Below, piece after piece: positions 61,809-64,000 of a DNA stretch of 64,000 nucleotides. Positions within the stretch are counted from its first letter, which is position 1, and each line of letters opens with the position of its first letter. Position numbers and translations under genes: made by a program. The notes beneath the pieces were generated by a model. That model ran no database searches. It worked only from the letters and a program-made list of their open reading frames with translations, and was not told the origin of the DNA. Source of the DNA: Neobacillus mesonae (lineage in GTDB: Bacteria > Bacillota > Bacilli > Bacillales > Cytobacillaceae). The stretch spans positions 4,234,084-4,298,083 of the forward strand of contig NZ_KV440949.1 of the NCBI RefSeq assembly GCF_001636315.1, written 5' to 3'.

Positions 61809-63320
61809 ATGAAAAATACAGTAAGGGTGATCCTTTTCCTATTGGTACTATCCATCCTTTTGTTTTTCTTTCGGGACCGGTTGGAGAGCGGTGTTTTGGG
61901 CTTTCTTAGCGTGATGATTTCATTATCTGTTATTTTTATTGGATTTGTTATCTTTTTGGAGAATCGTCATCCATCCCAAACAATCACATGGCTTGTCGTA
62001 CTTGGGAGCTTCCCGCTTGTGGGCTTTATTTTTTATCTCTTGTTTGGCCGAAATTATCGTAAAGAAAAAATGTACCGAGAAAAATATTTTCTTGATAAAC
62101 AAGCATTTTTAACGGTTGAGGGTGATGATGACCCGAGAAGCGAGGAGAAGCGAGCTTTAATGGGAGAACATCACGGACAGTTATTTACCTTAGCACAAAA
62201 GCTTGGAAATAGTCCGATTTCCTTCGATACTGCGACAAATGTATTAACAAATGGGGAAGAAACCTTTCGTCATATTATTCAAGAATTAAAAAAAGCCAGG
62301 CACCATATCCATATGGAATACTATATTGTCCGGCATGACGAGATTGGTCAGGAAATTAAAAATATATTAATGGAAAAAGCAAATCAAGGAGTCAAGGTAC
62401 GTTTTATGTTTGATGCGGTTGGTTCCTGGAAGCTTTCTAAGACATTTATCAATCAATTAAAAAATGCCGGAGTTGAAACTGTCCCATTTGGGCCGGTTAG
62501 ATTACCTTTTTTAAACAATAAATTTAATTTCCGCAATCACCGTAAAATTGTTGTGATTGATGGCAACATTGGATTTGTCGGTGGATTAAATATTGGAGAT
62601 GAATATCTTGGCCGGGATAAAAATATTGGTTTTTGGCGGGATACGCATTTAATGTTAAGAGGAGAGGCTGTCCGGAGTTTACAGCTAATTTTTCTGCAAG
62701 ATTGGTACTACATGACAAATCACAGTTTTTTAACAGCGGAATATTTATCGCCACAAATTGATCATAAAAGCCATGGCGGTGTCCAGCTGATTGCGGGAGG
62801 ACCCGATAATGAATGGAGTGTCATCAAAAATATCTTTTTCTCGATGATTACCGCGGCAAAAAAGTCAGTTTGGATTGCATCCCCATATTTTATTCCCGAT
62901 GAGGATATTTTTTCTGCCTTGAAGGTCGCTGCCTTAAGCGGTATTGATGTTAGATTGCTTGTTCCTAACCGGCCTGATAAGCGAATTGTTTTTCATGCGT
63001 CAAGGTCATACTTTCCGGAACTGCTTGAAGCCGGGGTGAAAATTTACGAATATGAACGAGGTTTTATGCACAGTAAAATTGTTATTGTTGATGATGAATT
63101 GGCCTCAATAGGAACCTCTAATATGGACATGCGCAGCTTTCATTTGAATTTTGAAGTCAATGCCTTCTTGTTCAGAACGAAAAGCACGGAAAAACTTGTT
63201 GAAGAATATGTGAATGACCTGCAATACTCCAAACAAATGGACTTAAAAGCATTTGAAGAGCGGCATATAGGCTTTCGCCTGCTGGAATCGACCGCACGTC
63301 TTCTGTCACCGCTATTGTAA
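61809..63320 (+). CDS. cls: Cardiolipin synthase, phospholipase D family
   Basis: 503 residues from ATG 61809 with AGGTGA upstream. Two N-terminal helices (about 5-20 and 29-50, with the conserved TITWLVVLGSFPLVGFIFY-like second region), then the two PLD motifs: HRKIVVIDGNIGFVGGLN and HSKIVIVDDELASIGTSN. It joins two phosphatidylglycerols into cardiolipin at the membrane. The place between mecA and coiA matches the B. subtilis order. Confidence 0.94.
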   Translation: MKNTVRVILFLLVLSILLFFFRDRLESGVLGFLSVMISLSVIFIGFVIFLENRHPSQTITWLVVLGSFPLVGFIFYLLFGRNYRKEKMYREKYFLDKQAFLTVEGDDDPRSEEKRALMGEHHGQLFTLAQKLGNSPISFDTATNVLTNGEETFRHIIQELKKARHHIHMEYYIVRHDEIGQEIKNILMEKANQGVKVRFMFDAVGSWKLSKTFINQLKNAGVETVPFGPVRLPFLNNKFNFRNHRKIVVIDGNIGFVGGLNIGDEYLGRDKNIGFWRDTHLMLRGEAVRSLQLIFLQDWYYMTNHSFLTAEYLSPQIDHKSHGGVQLIAGGPDNEWSVIKNIFFSMITAAKKSVWIASPYFIPDEDIFSALKVAALSGIDVRLLVPNRPDKRIVFHASRSYFPELLEAGVKIYEYERGFMHSKIVIVDDELASIGTSNMDMRSFHLNFEVNAFLFRTKSTEKLVEEYVNDLQYSKQMDLKAFEERHIGFRLLESTARLLSPLL

Positions 63321-63352
63321 AAAACTCGTCACTTTTGACGAGTTTTTTTAAA
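63318..63352 (+). terminator. Terminator after cls
   Basis: AAAAAACTCGTCA / TGACGAGTTTTTTT perfect stem with T-run. Confidence 0.88.
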
Positions 63353-63404
63353 AGGATTCCTGCTAAATTTGTCGAATAGTGTTTACATGAAAGGAGGGAT
63401 TCAC

Positions 63405-64000
63405 TTGTTAACAGCATCGACAAAAGCAGGGAAAACGATCTGTCTCGGAAATGAATATAGGAAAGAAACTCTTATTTCGCTTAGAGAAAAAGAAGAGTTT
63501 ATCTGCCCGATTTGTGGTGAGGGTGTGATTCTTAAATTGGGAAACCAGCGAATTTTCCATTTTGCGCACAAAAGAGGGGGGACATGTGCTGATTTTTTTG
63601 ATGGAGAAACCGAAAATCATTTGGAAGGAAAGCTGCAGTTGTATCGCTGGCTGATTGGTCAAAAAATTCCTGCCATCTTAGAGTATTATGACCGTGAGAT
63701 TCAGCAGCGGCCCGATATAATGTTCAAGTATCAAGGACATAAATACGCATTAGAATATCAGTGTTCACCTTTACCAGAGCAGGTTTTTATTAAACGGACA
63801 AGGACATACTTACAAAATGGGTATATACCGATTTGGATAATCTCCAGTGAGCAGCTTCATTTTAAGAAGAATAATATCGTTTCTTTAGCAAACTTTCACT
63901 ATTTATTTCTACGTTCATCTGAGAAGGGGAGTTTATATATACCTGCCTATTGCCCCGAAAAAAGATTTTTTCACTTCCTGGATTCCATCATACCTTTTTC
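63405..64000 (+). CDS. coiA: CoiA, competence protein (5' part, runs off the window)
   Basis: Opens with TTG 63405, five bases after AAAGGAGGG, and stays open to the edge (about 198 codons). It begins MLTASTKAGKTICLGNEYRK. CPICGEGVILKLGNQRIFHFAH is a zinc-binding Cys pair with the CoiA His block (shown in pieces: CPICGEGV, FHFAH). A nuclease-like core follows: HLEGKLQLYRWL, RPDIMFKYQGHKYALEYQCS, with Asp, Glu and Gln of a PD-(D/E)xK-type site. CoiA aids recombination of incoming DNA during competence. The end of the gene lies outside. Confidence 0.92.
   Translation, partial: MLTASTKAGKTICLGNEYRKETLISLREKEEFICPICGEGVILKLGNQRIFHFAHKRGGTCADFFDGETENHLEGKLQLYRWLIGQKIPAILEYYDREIQQRPDIMFKYQGHKYALEYQCSPLPEQVFIKRTRTYLQNGYIPIWIISSEQLHFKKNNIVSLANFHYLFLRSSEKGSLYIPAYCPEKRFFHFLDSIIPF

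Overview
The window comes from a low-GC, endospore-forming member of the Bacillaceae. Three things point there: a complete gerPA-gerPF spore-permeability operon, AT-rich intergenic DNA with strong GGAGG-type ribosome binding sites and TTG/GTG starts, and gene order closely following Bacillus subtilis (addB-addA, gerP, yisK, yisL; yitS, yitT, ipi, yitU, yitW; yjzC, yjzD, yjaU, yjaV, med, comZ, fabH, fabF, yjaZ, appDFABC, yjbA, trpS, oppABCDF, spx, mecA, cls, coiA). No tRNA, rRNA, phage or CRISPR was seen. The synteny statements rest on recall of the B. subtilis map, not on a search.

Layout. 1-7.6 kb: end of addB, addA, the gerP operon on the minus strand behind a SigK-like promoter, then yisK and yisL. 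7.6-11.4 kb: a tungsten/molybdenum island with a MoaD-like sulfur carrier, an unknown 90-residue partner also ending in Gly-Gly, an aldehyde ferredoxin oxidoreductase and an E1-like ThiF/MoeB adenylyltransferase. 11.4-20.4 kb: housekeeping and stress genes, including a membrane-anchored GH13 protein that has lost all its catalytic residues. 20.7-30.2 kb: an oxygen/NO/Mo-cofactor block (yitW, a DsrE-like protein, a radical SAM/SPASM protein, moaA, ric, moeA, mobB, ywiC-like) with two paralogous [4Fe-4S] FNR regulators. Two FNR-type boxes lie exactly where class II activator sites should be. 30.5-40.5 kb: yjzC, clpB with a CtsR operator, the yjaU-med-comZ competence region, fabH-fabF behind a FapR box, and yjaZ. 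40.6-54.9 kb: two complete oligopeptide ABC transporters (app and opp) flanking yjbA and T-box-controlled trpS. 56.3-59.5 kb: a two-gene unit of Dpp-type permeases, the second fused to an extracellular M1 zinc aminopeptidase. 59.6-64 kb: spx, mecA, cardiolipin synthase and the start of coiA.

Two 1275-bp copies of an internally deleted IS1182-like element (28.2-29.5 and 54.9-56.2 kb) each sit inside the palindrome of a Rho-independent terminator and are flanked by 13-14 bp palindromic duplications. They share the same frameshifting deletion of the transposase, so the defective form has itself been copied.

The most novel items are the permease-aminopeptidase fusion beside opp, the intact but catalytically dead GH13 membrane protein, the terminator-targeting deletion element, the paired Gly-Gly proteins beside the tungsten enzyme, and the dual-FNR regulatory layout.
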